Of a stretch of DNA of 64,000 nucleotides, positions 48,655 through 58,943 are shown piece after piece. Made by a program: the position numbers and the translations under genes. Position 1 is the first letter of the stretch; every line of letters begins with the position of its first letter. The notes under the pieces are model-generated. The model saw nothing but the letters and a program-made list of their open reading frames with translations, was not told where the DNA came from and ran no database searches. This DNA is from Diphasiastrum complanatum. Lineage: Eukaryota; Streptophyta; Lycopodiopsida; Lycopodiales; Lycopodiaceae. Where the stretch lies: contig CM055105.1 of assembly GCA_029204225.1 (NCBI GenBank), forward strand, positions 11,688,404 through 11,752,403, given 5' to 3'.

Positions 48655-49222
48655 GTGCGAAACTTCCGATCTAGAGCTCTCTCTCAGGAAAGCACCGTGG
48701 AAGCAGCTTGGCATAGTAAGTTCGACTCTTCGGTTGTCTTCATCCGTTTCAAATACACTGATTATCGTAATGAAGTTCTTAAGCATCGTGGACGTCTTAA
48801 AGGCAATAACATTTTTGTTTATGAGGATCTAACTGCCTTACAGTGGAAGGAATGGAAGCAGCTCATTGAGGAAGCAAATGCAATAGGAAAAAGGGTTATT
48901 TTCCGGGATGGTCGACATTTTTTGGTCACCCCATCCGGAACTGATCACTAAGTGACGCCTCCTACGTGAGAGCCTTTTAGTTGAGAGAGAATTTTCAAAC
49001 TGTATTTAAATTTGCCTCCTGCGTGAGAGCCTTTCATTGACGCTTGTTAGAGATTGTTCAGAGTTAGGGTGAGAGTTAGAGCACTGAAGAGATATTTTTC
49101 TCTTCTTAGTTTGTTTGGTTTTAGTTATGGTGTTTTGATGGCATTGCTCCGTCTTGGTGCCATCCATTTTGATGTACTTGTTCGTCTTATATGCCTTTTG
49201 GCATGGAAAAGACGTTAATAAA
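48655..49222 (+). mobile_element. LINE copy B: ORF1 end joined directly to the 3' UTR
   Basis: The frame to the stop at 48949-48951 matches the C-terminal half of the family's ORF1: HSKFDSSVVFIRFKY, VLKHRGRLKGNNIFVYEDLT, then KEWKQLIEEANA. About 200 bases later comes the family's 3' terminus: hairpin ATGCCTTTTGGCAT (49191-49204), then GGAAAAGACGTTAATAAAG and a microsatellite. No endonuclease or RT lies between. The copy therefore contains ORF1 plus 3' UTR only, either from internal deletion or as an ORF1-only derivative. Confidence 0.7.
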
Positions 49223-49252
49223 GCTTCTTCTTCTTCTTCTTCTTCTTCTTCT

Positions 49253-49283
<31 letters not shown>
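49223..49283. repeat. (TTC)n(TC)n microsatellite tail of LINE B
   Basis: About eleven TTC units run into about thirteen TC units directly after TTAATAAAGC. It is followed by CCAAC, as is the tail of LINE C. Confidence 0.9.
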
Positions 49284-49287
<4 letters not shown>

Positions 49288-49543
49288 ACCTCACTATATC
49301 TCCATGTCTCATCCCAAAACCCTAAATTTTTTGAAAAAGCCTCTCCCTCAATCGCACTCTTGTGCACTCTCTTTCTCTCTCCACGCATATATATTTCTCT
49401 CTCTACAAAAGTTCCAAGATCTTTCTCTCTCAAAACGATCTTTTCTGGAACGTTCCAGAAAATTGCCTGTCGCCCTTCAGCTGCCCGTCATTGACATTTT
49501 AGGGCACACGTGGCCCAATCGAAATCTAAGAATTGCAAGCCTA

Positions 49544-49546
<3 letters not shown>

Positions 49547-49612
<66 letters not shown>

Positions 49613-49626
49613 GGATGGATGGATGG
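49547..49626. repeat. (TC)32 microsatellite followed by (ATGG)4
   Basis: An uninterrupted TC tract at 49547-49610, then ATGGATGGATGGATGG at 49611-49626, immediately upstream of LINE copy C. Confidence 0.95.
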
Positions 49627-50149
49627 TGCCATGTCTCAATGATTAGAGGGAGATATCATTGTCTATTCCGTGACATGCCTACTACACTCAGAGCACTGAT
49701 TGGATATGAGGACTCTCGCTGTGTCGCACTTATGCTACGAGAGATGGTCTTGCTGCACCAGGATATGTACCAGTCAGCTCACCAGCCACATCCTAGCTCT
49801 CAGGCTCAGTCATGCAGCAGTTCACACTTCTCGCCTTGTTCCGAGAATGAGAGCACACAATTTTCACCCCCCTAGAGGACGTCAGCGACGGTCCATACCT
49901 CCTGATACAGCTCGTATTACGTCTTTTTTCAGCAGCAGCACTATATGATACTACTCTACTCCTGGCAGTTATTCTTGCTCCCACTTATGGACATTTGGCA
50001 GTTTGTAGTTTATAGTTATATTACTCATTTCTCTTTTATGCATTGTTTTTCTTGGAGACGTTTATATACGCTCCCATGGTTTTCACATACTTGACATGTA
50101 CTCCTTTTGGTCTTATATGCCTTTTGGCATGGAAAAGACATTAATAAAG
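49627..50149 (+). mobile_element. LINE copy C: ORF2 C-terminal end and 3' UTR
   Basis: The frame beginning IRGRYHCLFRDMPTTLRALI at about 49644 continues YEDSRCVALMLREMVLLHQD, matching the ORF2 C-terminal region of LINE D near 53568-53700. A Ser-rich tail, a 3' UTR and the conserved terminus follow: hairpin ATGCCTTTTGGCAT (50117-50130), then GGAAAAGACATTAATAAAG. The 5' truncation lies within the last 10% of ORF2. Confidence 0.8.
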
Positions 50150-50191
50150 CTTTCTTTCTTTCTTTCTCTCTCTCTCTCTCTCTCTCTCTCC
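50150..50191. repeat. (TTTC)n(TC)n microsatellite tail of LINE C
   Basis: CTTTCTTTCTTTC followed by about 12 TC units, directly after TTAATAAAG. LINE copy D starts at its right edge. Confidence 0.93.
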
Positions 50192-50250
50192 AACGATGGT
50201 GGCTTAGGGTGCCCTCTCCTCTTCCTAGCTCCATCTCCATCTCCTCCACT

Positions 50251-50966
50251 ATGGGCCGGAAAACAGGGGGAGCCGACGCCCCCCCCTCCCCTCCATCTCC
50301 CCCCACTCATCCCATCCCCTCACCCCCCCGCTTCACCTCCAACTGGCTGCTGCTGCACGGTAGCTTTTTGAGACTGTTGCTGCACAGCAGTCTGTCGTTG
50401 CTGCTGCTGCACAGCATGATGAGGAGGCTGCTGCTGGTGAGGCAGCAGCCCCCCTCCTTCCTTCCCCTCCACAACCTCCCCTTCTTCTTCTTCTCCTTTC
50501 TTCTTTTTCTCCTTCATTGTATGATCTTCCTGCAACTTCAAACACTGACTTTGGAAGAGAATTCAATTTCTTGAAACATGTATACAAGAGAAGCAAGGCT
50601 TCCCATCTCACACGATAACGAAGATTCAAGAATTGGAGTCGAAAATCACTCAGCATCGCGAAGAAACCCTCTTGGGCAACAGTGTTAAAAAAAGGTAGTA
50701 AGCCAAGCGCTCCCATTTCATCCGTTATTTCCGCTACTCTCACCGAAGAAAAGTCTCGAGCACATAAATCTCTTAACATTAGGGTATGCGGCATTACGGA
50801 CAGCCAAAATGCACTTGAAGAGCCAAAGCATTTTCTTGAAACTACACTAGCTCATAATACCGAAGGCTTGGATACAGCTTGGAGAACCACACGGGATAAT
50901 GACACCCTCCTAATTTGCTTCAATTCACTAGAGACTCGTAGGGCAGCCTTACGATCCCAAACCTAA
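50251..50966 (+). pseudogene. LINE D ORF1
   Basis: The ATG at 50251 opens MGRKTGGADAPPSPPSPPTH, a basic/Pro-rich start comparable in character and position to the ORF1 start of LINE A. After a frame break near 50575 a coiled-coil-like piece (KIQELESKITQHREE, about 50620-50665) and the conserved segment follow: LNIRVCGITDSQ, LDTAWRTTRDNDTLLICFNS, ending at a stop at 50964-50966. This corresponds to the nucleic-acid-binding ORF1 of LINEs, by position and by match to copies A and B. It is shorter than copy B, which extends further downstream. Confidence 0.6.
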
Positions 50967-50999
50967 TCGAAATTGCTTCTCTTACTTTGCAGAGGGACA

Positions 51000-53770
51000 T
51001 CATCCCTAATATCTCCCGTGTTGTTGAGGATACTAAGGCATGCATGAGTAAGCTTCCCCTACTTGAGCGCCAAATACATGATATTGTTGAGTGCACTGCA
51101 TGGTCTTCCACACACCGACTTGCGCACATTTGTGGTTTTGAATGGATTTCTGCTCCACGACCTATGCTACAGGGCAGGATACTTCAGGCCTCTGGTGGAG
51201 TTGCATGTTTGTACAGGTCGGGGTATACTCCTATTCGGTTGGTGTCTCAGGATACTTATGGCCGTTACTTGTGGCTTCAGATTAGTGCATCCTTCTTGGG
51301 GCTGGACCAGGACTTGTTTGTTGCAGTGTGCTACTTTGCTCCCCACACTTCAGTGTTATGGATTTGGGAGGTGATCTTTTTCAAGCCCTTTCTGACGACA
51401 TTGCTAGACTCTCTCTACAGGGTTACATATTGCTTGCAGGGGACTTTAACGCACGCACAGCCGCTTGCCAGACTGAGTTCTATGCTGACACACTCTCTCT
51501 TCATCCGTTGGATACCTCTTATGCCCGTTACTCTCAGGACTCATCAGCGATGGTTACGCTTTTTGGGGAACAACTTCTGAGGTTGGCTCAAGCACACGGT
51601 CTCATTACCCTTAACGATCTTTTTCAATGGCCATCCTCCTTTGCATATACTTGCCACCCATTTGGTGGCAGTCATAGCATAGTGGACTATTTCATTGCAT
51701 CTCCTGCTTTATTGTCCCGCCTGGCATCCTTCACTATCTCTACCCCGGTCCTCGCTGATCACTCTCTGCTCTACCTCTCCTTCTCCCTAGCGCCAAGTCC
51801 GCCTTCTCCTCCTTCCCTCTTTGTTCGACCCACCCGCTATCGTATACCTCCTCATCAATCCCATGCCTATGTTGCCCACGAATCTCGTCTTCGAGACCAC
51901 TTTCCTTCCTCCTCCAATGTCACTACCCAAGCCTCCTTTTTAACACACGCCCTGACTACTGCCGCTCATGCGATTGCGCCCCCTCGCCGCTTCTCTTCTC
52001 ATCGTCGTACCCATACCCTTTACCCCATTCTTAAAGCAGGCGATGCCATGAATGTCCACAACTATCGCACTATTATGATTGGTCATACCATGGCCAAGTT
52101 GTATGCCACTATTCTCCAGAACTTCGTTACGACAGAGGCTGATTCTCGACTATTGTATGCGACTGGCCAGGCTGGCTTCCGCCGGGGTTATAGCACTCTT
52201 GATCATGTCCTCACTCTACGTACTAGCATTGAGGAGGCAAAACATATGGCAAAAAGGTATTTGCTTGTTTCGTTGATCTCTCTAAGGCCTTTGATACTGT
52301 TCCTCGTCATCTTTTGATCAACAGACTACGCCAGCTTGGCTTTTACGACTCTATCCTCGCGGCAGTGGTTGCTCTGTATGAGAGAGTTCTAGCACGTATT
52401 TGGCTGGGTACTGATTTGTCTTCTCCCATCCGTACTACTGTTGGCGTCAAGCAAGGCTGTCCACTGTCCCTATATTGATGATCTTGAGCGCCTCATTAGT
52501 GAAGGTGGAGATGGTTGCCCGCTGGCTCATTTGCTCATCCCCATTCTACTTTATGCTGATGACATTGTTCTGCTTTCTCCCTCACCAGAAGGGTTGCAGT
52601 GTCACTTACAGGTTTTACATCGGTTTTGTGTTGCTTGGGGTCTCTCTGTTAACTTTAAAAAGACGAAGATCATGATTTTCAACACCAAACGACATAGCCT
52701 TCACAATTATCAATTCTTCTATGACGGCACCCCTTCTTGGTTTCCGCCAGGCTGCCTTGCGCACATTTCCTCCGGTCTTTCAGCATTGGTCCAGTTCGAG
52801 CATGGTTGTACAATGAATCATATTTTTGATCCCGCTACTAGATGCCAGTTGTTTCACAAACTGGTGGTTCCAGCAGTGATGTATGCCTCCGAGATCTGGT
52901 TGCCAGGACCTTCTCTCCGGGACTGGGCAGGCATTTCCCGCATTCAGGCCACTATGTTGGGTCGCATGATACGTGCCAAGACTACCACCCCTCATGATAT
53001 CCTATGTGCTGAGTTTGCTACTCCTCCGATCATCCTTGAGGGCTTTTTCCACCTTATTCTTTTTCTTCAGCGGATTCAGAAGATTCGTGCATCTCACCCG
53101 GATAGATACATAGTTGCTGCAGTTACTTCTTCACGTGTCCTAGCTGATTCCCATGCCAAGCTATCCTGGTACCAGCAGACGTCTGATCTCTTACGACGTC
53201 TGGGCATCTCTATCATGGACCTTCCTCGTGGTACGCATTCATATATCTGAGGCTATTTATTCTGTCGATATATGTAGCAGACTTGGAGCTCCCTCCGACC
53301 TTCTCGCATTCGACTGAGCTATTACCAGACACACTTCCTCTCTCTGGATCCTTCTGGTTTGCCATTGTTGTCGCTCTATCTCTCACAACCCCTATCACAC
53401 GGCCTACGCTATCGTCTTGGGGTAGTTGCGCATTTCCTCTCATCAGCTTGCTATTGAGGCCGGTCGTGCATGGGATATCCCCCGGGAGCGTCGTCTATGT
53501 CGCTTGTGCTAGTTGCAGGAGGTGGAAGTGAAGCCCATTTCCTCCTCAGATGTCCGTTGTATTATGAGATACGGGGGAGGTATTATTGTCTCTTTCGCGA
53601 TGGCCCGCATACACTTCGCAGTTTTGTCTCCTATCCTGATGCTCGTTGCTTGGGACTTCTTGTTCGTGAGATGCTTACTCTCCGTCAGTCTCATATGCCT
53701 GTACCAGATCACTTGGTTGGACTCCCAGCAGCTGCTTCGCACTGGCTTCTTTCGGACTCGAGCACATGCT
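51000..53770 (+). pseudogene. LINE D ORF2: APE endonuclease and reverse transcriptase
   Basis: Endonuclease: GGVACLYRSGYTPIRLV (about 51195-51245), YILLAGDFNART (about 51426-51461), SIVDYFIASPAL and LADHSLLYLSF (to about 51783), so the GDFN, D and DH residues are present. The N-terminal catalytic motif is missing. At about 52008 the text jumps to RT (LYPILKAGDAMNVHNYRTIM), losing a linker. RT continues QAGFRRGYST, then frameshifts, GVKQGCPLS (52443-52469), a short deletion, LYADDIVLLS (YADD at 52552-52563) and AWGLSVNFKKTKIMIF. The C-terminal part (53283-53770) has RRLCRLC, EAHFLLRCPLYYEIRGRYY, a CCHC-like motif. At least five breaks. Confidence 0.8.
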
Positions 53771-54150
53771 GATGACTCCGATGATGAGATTCCTATCCCT
53801 GTGCCACCGCGGAAAAAGCCCAGATGCAGTCGCCACTTGCCTCCATCAGGGCCCACTGTACACTCCACTCAGCGGACAATTCACACTTACTTTCGCTCAT
53901 ATGTACTTATTCTCCACCAAGCCCGGGTTGTGGGCATTGGTACTTTTTTTGTAGTTCTTCTATTATACCTGGCCCGGGTTGTGGGCTTATTTCACTTCTG
54001 CTTTGGTCTACCTTCATTCGTAGCTAGTTTATAGCATTTTACGGCCACGTCCTCCTATGGATGATGCTCCCACTGTTGCTTGTACATATTTTCTTTTTGG
54101 TCTTTTGCATCCACGGGTGCCCAAAAGACGTTAATAAAGATCTCTCTCTC

Positions 54151-54911
54151 CTGGTGCATCCTGGTGCACTAACATCATCCACCCCATCCATAAGAATGGT
54201 GACCCTATGATTCCGAGTAACTACCGCACCATCATGATCGGGCATGTCCTGGCGAAGCTATATGGTACTATTCTTCAGTCAGTTGTGAGCTCAGAGGCCG
54301 AGACTAGGAGACTACATGCAATGGGTCAGGCAGGCTTTCGAGCCCAATCATATCTTCACATTGCGGGCCTTGATTGAGGAAGCTAAGCACAGGAGAGAGA
54401 GGATTTACTGTTGTTTTGTGGACTTCAGGAAAGCCTTTGATTCTGTTCCTCGCTCACTGCTCATCCAGAGACTCCGCGACCTCGGCTTCTCCACTGACAT
54501 CGTTCTTGATGTGATGGCACTTTATGAGCGTGTCCTGGGATGCTTTCGACATAGCAGTGGCATATGCGATCACATTTGGAGCACCATTGGGGTGAAGCAG
54601 GGTTGCTCCCTCTCACCTGTCCTCTTTGGCTTGTATATTGCTGAGTTGGAGAGAGTCATTACACAGTGTGGTGGTGCTGGTTGCCAGCTTGGGGACATCT
54701 TGATTGCTATCCTCCTTTATGCAGATGATGCGGTATTGATCTCACCTACCAGAGAGGGTCTACAGCGACAGTTGGATTGCTTGCATGAGTTCTGCACCAG
54801 ATGGGATCTAGGGGTGAACATTGCGAAGACTAAGGTTATGGTCTTCAACACTTCTCGAGCGTTCATGCAGCGACAGAAGCTTACTTTGGGGGGACATGTC
54901 CTAGAGGTGGT
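54151..54911 (+). pseudogene. LINE copy E, 5' portion: reverse transcriptase
   Basis: Starts directly after the TC tail of LINE D, with a 10-bp duplication (TCCTGGTGCA twice) at the join. Reads IIHPIHKNGDPMIPSNYRTI, MIGHVLAKLYGTIL, then after a frameshift near 54330 LRALIEEAKHRRERIYCCFV, DFRKAFDSVPRSLL, GVKQGCSLSPVLFGLYI, LLYADDAVLISP (YADD 54718-54729) and WDLGVNIAKTKVMVFNT. The copy is interrupted at 54911 by a Ty3/gypsy element and continues at 58944. It is 5'-truncated within the RT domain. Confidence 0.85.
54907..54911. repeat. target-site duplication, left copy (GTGGT)
   Basis: GTGGT flanks the gypsy element here and at 58939-58943. With one copy removed, the LINE E frame continues in register across the junction. 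Confidence 0.85.
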
Positions 54912-55282
54912 AGTTATGGACTCGGCTCATTACATTCGTTGCGTCCATTTACATTTACTTTACTTTATGCATAAGCAGGCCTTGGGCCCCTTTTTATTCA
55001 TTAGTGACACTTAGACTATATGGTTGACCTTTGGCCTTATTATTCATTACTAGGCCATTTGGACATATTACTGGAGAGTGGGGGCCTCCTTGGAGGGCGC
55101 ACTATTTTCCCTCCCAGTTGGGCCCTAGCCACCGGAAGCTTCCTTTTAGGGCTTCCTCTTGGCTATAGGTAGGGAAACTGTGTCATTTGTTATTCAGTTG
55201 ATGATATTGATCTCTCTCTTTAGTCTCCTTAATCTCTCTATTTCCTACTTTCTAGGATTAAGTCTTGCTTATGTGCTACTTT
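54912..55282 (+). repeat. 5' LTR of the chromovirus, 3'-truncated
   Basis: AGTTATGGACTCGGCTCATT and onward matches the 3' LTR to about 55282 (TTGCTTATGTGCTACTTT), where the text switches into gag. The last about 65 LTR bases and the leader are missing. Confidence 0.85.
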
Positions 55283-56195
55283 ACGTTATGATGTTTCTTC
55301 CTTCCATCCTCCCACACTTGTTGAGGCGATGTCTCTTGCCAGTACTTTACAGCATAAGTACTCTGACACTCTTCCTTCCCGCTTCTCCCGACCCCATCCT
55401 TCTGCTTCATCTTTTCCCGCTGCGTCCACCCTTACACCTGCCCCTTCTGTTCCAGCTCTCTCCATTGTCCCTTCGTCTCCTCATCCTCCAACTAACTCCT
55501 CGACCTGCTTTTGTCCGACGTTACACGTCTGCAGAATTCGTTGACCTTCAGCAGCAGCGTCTTTGCTTTCATTGTAAGAGTCCTGACCATTTTGCCCGTG
55601 ATTGCCGTCAGCCTCTCCCTACTACTACTGCTGTTTTTACCATGAGGGCACTACTCCAGATGATTCCGATATCTACATTCATATTTCTGATGAGCCTGAC
55701 CTATCCTCTGAGCCTTCCACTAATTTACTTCCTACTACTTCCCATGCTCAGCTTGCCTATGCTACTTGGACAGGGCGTCCTGGTCCTCGCTCCATTCGGT
55801 TACGTGTACATATTACAGGTCGTGAGTATATTGCTTTAGTTGATACTAGTAGCACTCATTCTTTTATTAGCAGTTATATCATAGTCGGATACGTGCTTCA
55901 CCTGTTCCAGCTTCACAGCCTCTCACAGTTGAGGTTGCTAGTTCCCATTCTTTTCCTAGATCTCAGATGTTTCAGCGTTTACCATACCGCATTGGAGATA
56001 TTCTAGACAAGCAGATCTTTACATTATTCCTATGGAGCGTTATGATCTTATCCTTGGTGCTGATTGGTTTGCATCTCTTGGAGCCGTTACACTGGACTTG
56101 ACACAGCAGACATTGACATTTGTACTTGATGCAGTTACACACTCACTTGTTGGCATTGATTCTCAGGGAGACTTCCAGTTGGTTACCGGGAAGTA
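55283..56195 (+). pseudogene. chromovirus gag C-terminus and protease
   Basis: Gag text TLRYDVSSFHPPTLVEAMSL starts at the LTR junction, followed by a Ser/Pro-rich linker. After a frame change the zinc knuckle CFHCKSPDHFARDC appears (55565-55606). The protease shows YIALVDTSSTHSFISSY (about 55826-55876), where the usual DSGA is DTSS, so the active-site Gly is lost. After another frame change DLILGADWFASLGAVTLDL (about 56047-56103) marks the end of the protease region. Confidence 0.75.
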
Positions 56196-57713
56196 GTTTA
56201 TGCGTAGCCTGCCAAAGGCTGATGATGCAGCTCTTCTTTCCATTCAGAGTACATCAGTTGCTGCTTCACTTTCACCATCCGTGGGTCCTCTTCCTCAGGT
56301 TGATGCTGCTTCGGATTTACAGGTTGTTGTTGTGTGCCTTGCACCTATATGCCTTGATTCACAGATATCGTATTCAGTGGTCATTCCTGGTTTCATTGAT
56401 ATTGAGACCGTATACCTTGGTGGTATTTCTACTATTGCTTTTGCGCATACTTCAGATTGCCCTCCTGGTTCGGTGGTTGGTGCAATATCTTCTCCATTGG
56501 TCTCTATATCTCCATCTCTTGAGTCTGTTATGGTCAATGTTCCTGCTGATTTCTATGGGGTTCTTCATGGGTCCACGTTTGATGGTTCCCTCGCTATTGG
56601 TGATCAGGTTGTATCTTCTTTCGCTTTACTCCATGGATCTCTGCTTGAGGTTTGTGATCTGCCTCATGATATTTCTACGGTTCCTGACATGATTCATGCG
56701 CCTTTGGCCCTTACTGTTACACATTTTTCATCCGAGGATATTTGCCAGATGGTCATTATTACTTATCTAGGGTATTTATATGTTGGGAGATGAGTACACG
56801 GACATCCTTCCGTCTCCTGGTGTTTCTACATATGGATATATGGCATTCCTAGTTATTACGTATAGCTTGGTTTTCATTTGGACCTGTTGATTGGTGATGG
56901 TTTTTCCATATTACTGATCGCCTATGGTGCGGATATCTCTATGATTATGCATGTGGCTCTCTATCTATTCCTTGGATTGTTGCTCATTGTCAGGCTTGGC
57001 ATATCCTGTTGGCTTGGGTTATTGCCTCCGTTCCAGCTACTGTTTGTCTGTGATCTTCAGGTTCCCTGTCATTTCAGATTGCTCCATATCGCTTGGTCTC
57101 CGATGCTGAGTTGCCACTTTGTTCTGGTGTTCTGAGACCATTAGGGTACCTTGAGAGAATTCCTTCTCCTCTCTTGGATAGTTTTTGGGGATGTTGCCAC
57201 CATATACTTCAGTGTTGCTCATATGTGCTTTGATACTCATTCCCAGCTACACGTGGATATTGCTCCGATGCTTGCTATTGATGTTGTGGAACCTGTTCCT
57301 CGTTCCAGTGCACTTCTTCTATTCCTCACTTGTGCACCTGGTGTGTACTTTGGGATTACACTTGCAGCCAGTTCCGATGGGTCATCTGATTCTCCATCCG
57401 TTTTTGGTGTATCCTATGATGAATTGGTATGTCCATTTGAGGCCTTTTTGGATGAGTATTTCGGCTACAGTTTGTCAGTTGGGGCCTCTACTATTTCTAG
57501 ATTTGTTGCTACTATTTTCATGCATCATGTCTTTTTAGATGATGCATTGATTTTTTGGACCTTCTGGAGCTTTTGGCATGCTGCTCTTCTCGTGATATGG
57601 GCCTTGAGGGTACCGTATGCCATTGGTACTTCTCATTCATAGGCCCTATAAATACCTTGGGCTTTTGACCATGTTGGTGCATATTTCTCCATTTTAAGCT
57701 ATCCTTTGTCAAG
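56196..57713 (+). other. chromovirus internal region without recognisable RT
   Basis: Where RT, RNase H and the integrase core should lie there are instead several long T-rich frames (56200-56793: LPKADDAALLSIQSTSVAAS and on; 57151-57642; 56878-57135). None shows the RT landmarks (KIDLRSGYHQI, YIDDIL, GHIIS). The region could be very decayed pol, captured DNA, or the body of a non-autonomous derivative. Confidence 0.5.
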
Positions 57714-58418
57714 ATGATCTCCTTGGTGCTAGTCTTCCGCTGCTGCTATCTTTCTTGGGGCACCTTGCACATATGGTTGATGGTTACGTGTATCATGCGG
57801 CTATTCGCAATGAGTGTCCATCTCTTTTCCAGTTTCTTTATTGGCTTCCTGGTGCTGATGCAGTTCTACCTTCTCGGGCTTTTTGGATACCTTGGTGCTC
57901 GAGAGCTTATTACCCGGGCCAGTTCTCATTTACAGCATGTTCAGCAGCGTTATCAGACCTCAGTTGATCGTCACCGCCATCATGTTGAGTTTCAGCTTAG
58001 AGATATGGTTTATCTACGCCTACGGTTTGCACGCAATCATTTTGTCCAGGGCCATGCTTCTACTGAGAAGCTTGCACCACGTTATTATGGGCCTTATCGC
58101 ATTTTGGAGGTTCTTAGTCCAGTTACATATCGCTTACAGCTTCCTGCTTCCACACGCGCCTGTGATGTATTCCATGTCAGTTTATTACGTGCTGCTATTA
58201 AGGATGACGCTCCTTGTGATGCTGAGTTTCCTACTGCTCCAAAGTTATTTCCATTTTTACCTGCTGCTATATTACAGGTTCGTCTATACCATAGTCGACG
58301 GCGCCGGCAGATTCAGTTTTTGGTCCAGTGGGATGGCCGTCCTATTGAGGAGGCCACATGGGAGCCTATTGTGCTCTTGCTGCACTTGTTGATTCCTCTA
58401 CATCAGATGCTGTTCTAG
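57714..58418 (+). pseudogene. chromovirus integrase C-terminus and chromodomain
   Basis: From about 57891, ARELITRASSHLQHVQQRYQ and RHHVEFQLRDMVYLRLR, then KLAPRYYGPYRILEVLSPVT and CDVFHVSLLRAA form the GPY/F module of gypsy integrase. The chromodomain follows: ILQVRLYHSRRRRQIQFLVQ, WDGRPIEEATWEP (about 58270-58368). The frame ends at 58418, about 80 bases before the 3' LTR. Chromodomains direct integration to particular chromatin. The upstream part up to 57890 is in another frame (NECPSLFQFLYWLPG resembles the end of the integrase core). Confidence 0.85.
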
Positions 58419-58497
58419 CTGTTGATGCATCAAGGCCTGCTGCTACTTGATCCAGTTTCTTTTCGGCAGTTGGGTCTTTTTCTTTTGTGCCAGGGAG

Positions 58498-58938
58498 AGT
58501 TATGGACTCGGCTCATTACATTCCCCACGTCCATTTACATTTACTTTACTTTATGCATAAGCAGGCCTTGGGCCCTTTTTTATTCATTAGTGACACTTAG
58601 ACTATATGGTTGGCCTTTGGCCTTATTATTCATTATTAGGCCATTTGGACATATTACTGGAGAGTGGGGGCCTTCTTGGAGGGCGCACTATTTTCCCTCC
58701 CAGTTGGGCCCTAGCCACCGGAAGCTTCCTTTTAGGGCTTCCTCTTGGCTATAAGTAGGGAAACTGTGTCATTTGTTATTCAGCTGATGATATTGATCTC
58801 TCTCTTTAGTCTCCTTAATCTCTCTTTCTTGCTTTCTAGGGTTATGTCTTGCTTATGTGCTGCTTTCATAGCTTAAGTCTTGCTTATGTGATGCTTTCAT
58901 AGCTTAGCTCTAGATTAGCTGTGGCTCTATTCGTAACT
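58498..58938 (+). repeat. 3' LTR of the chromovirus
   Basis: Begins AGTTATGGACTCGGCTCATT after a purine-rich CAGGGAG and ends CGTAACT just before GTGGT, 441 bp. Near its end it holds a 33-bp-class direct duplication (TCTTGCTTATGTG.TGCTTTCATAGCTTA twice, about 58845-58912) that is missing from the truncated 5' LTR. Confidence 0.85.
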
Positions 58939-58943
58939 GTGGT
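58939..58943. repeat. target-site duplication, right copy (GTGGT)
   Basis: Exact match to 54907-54911, adjacent to the 3' LTR end. Confidence 0.85.

Larger units (their letters stand above)
50192..54150 (+). mobile_element. LINE copy D: longest copy, about 4 kb
   Basis: Runs from the right edge of the LINE C tail to its own tail. Order: ORF1, APE endonuclease, RT, C-terminal CCHC-like region, 3' UTR. The 3' terminus has a different but pairable hairpin (CTTTTGCATCC...GGGTGCCCAAAAG, 54102-54127), then ACGTTAATAAAG and TC repeats. LINE E starts right after. Multiple frameshifts and deletions make it inactive. The clade is uncertain; the EN/RT text resembles APE-type LINEs of green algae and early plants rather than standard angiosperm L1. 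Confidence 0.8.
54912..58938 (+). mobile_element. Ty3/gypsy chromovirus nested in LINE E, internally deleted
   Basis: Two LTRs (54912 to about 55282, truncated, and 58498-58938) bound about 3.2 kb of internal DNA with a gag zinc knuckle, a protease and, at the far end, integrase C-terminus plus chromodomain. This order defines a chromovirus. The 5-bp duplication GTGGT is typical of gypsy integration. LTR copies differ at about a dozen positions over some 370 bases by eye. A deletion removed the 3' end of the 5' LTR, the primer-binding site and the start of gag. RT, RNase H and the integrase core are not recognisable. Outer termini read AGTTATGG...CGTAACT rather than TG...CA. Confidence 0.85.

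Noticed and set aside
49154-49642. 162-codon frame and similar Ser-Leu or Glu-Arg frames around TC microsatellites
   Set aside because: The length comes from dinucleotide repeats, which are open in several frames. No protein content outside the repeats.
50320-50541. Gln-rich minus-strand frame (QQQ tracts)
   Set aside because: Antisense of a CTG/CTT-rich stretch of LINE D ORF1. Composition artefact.
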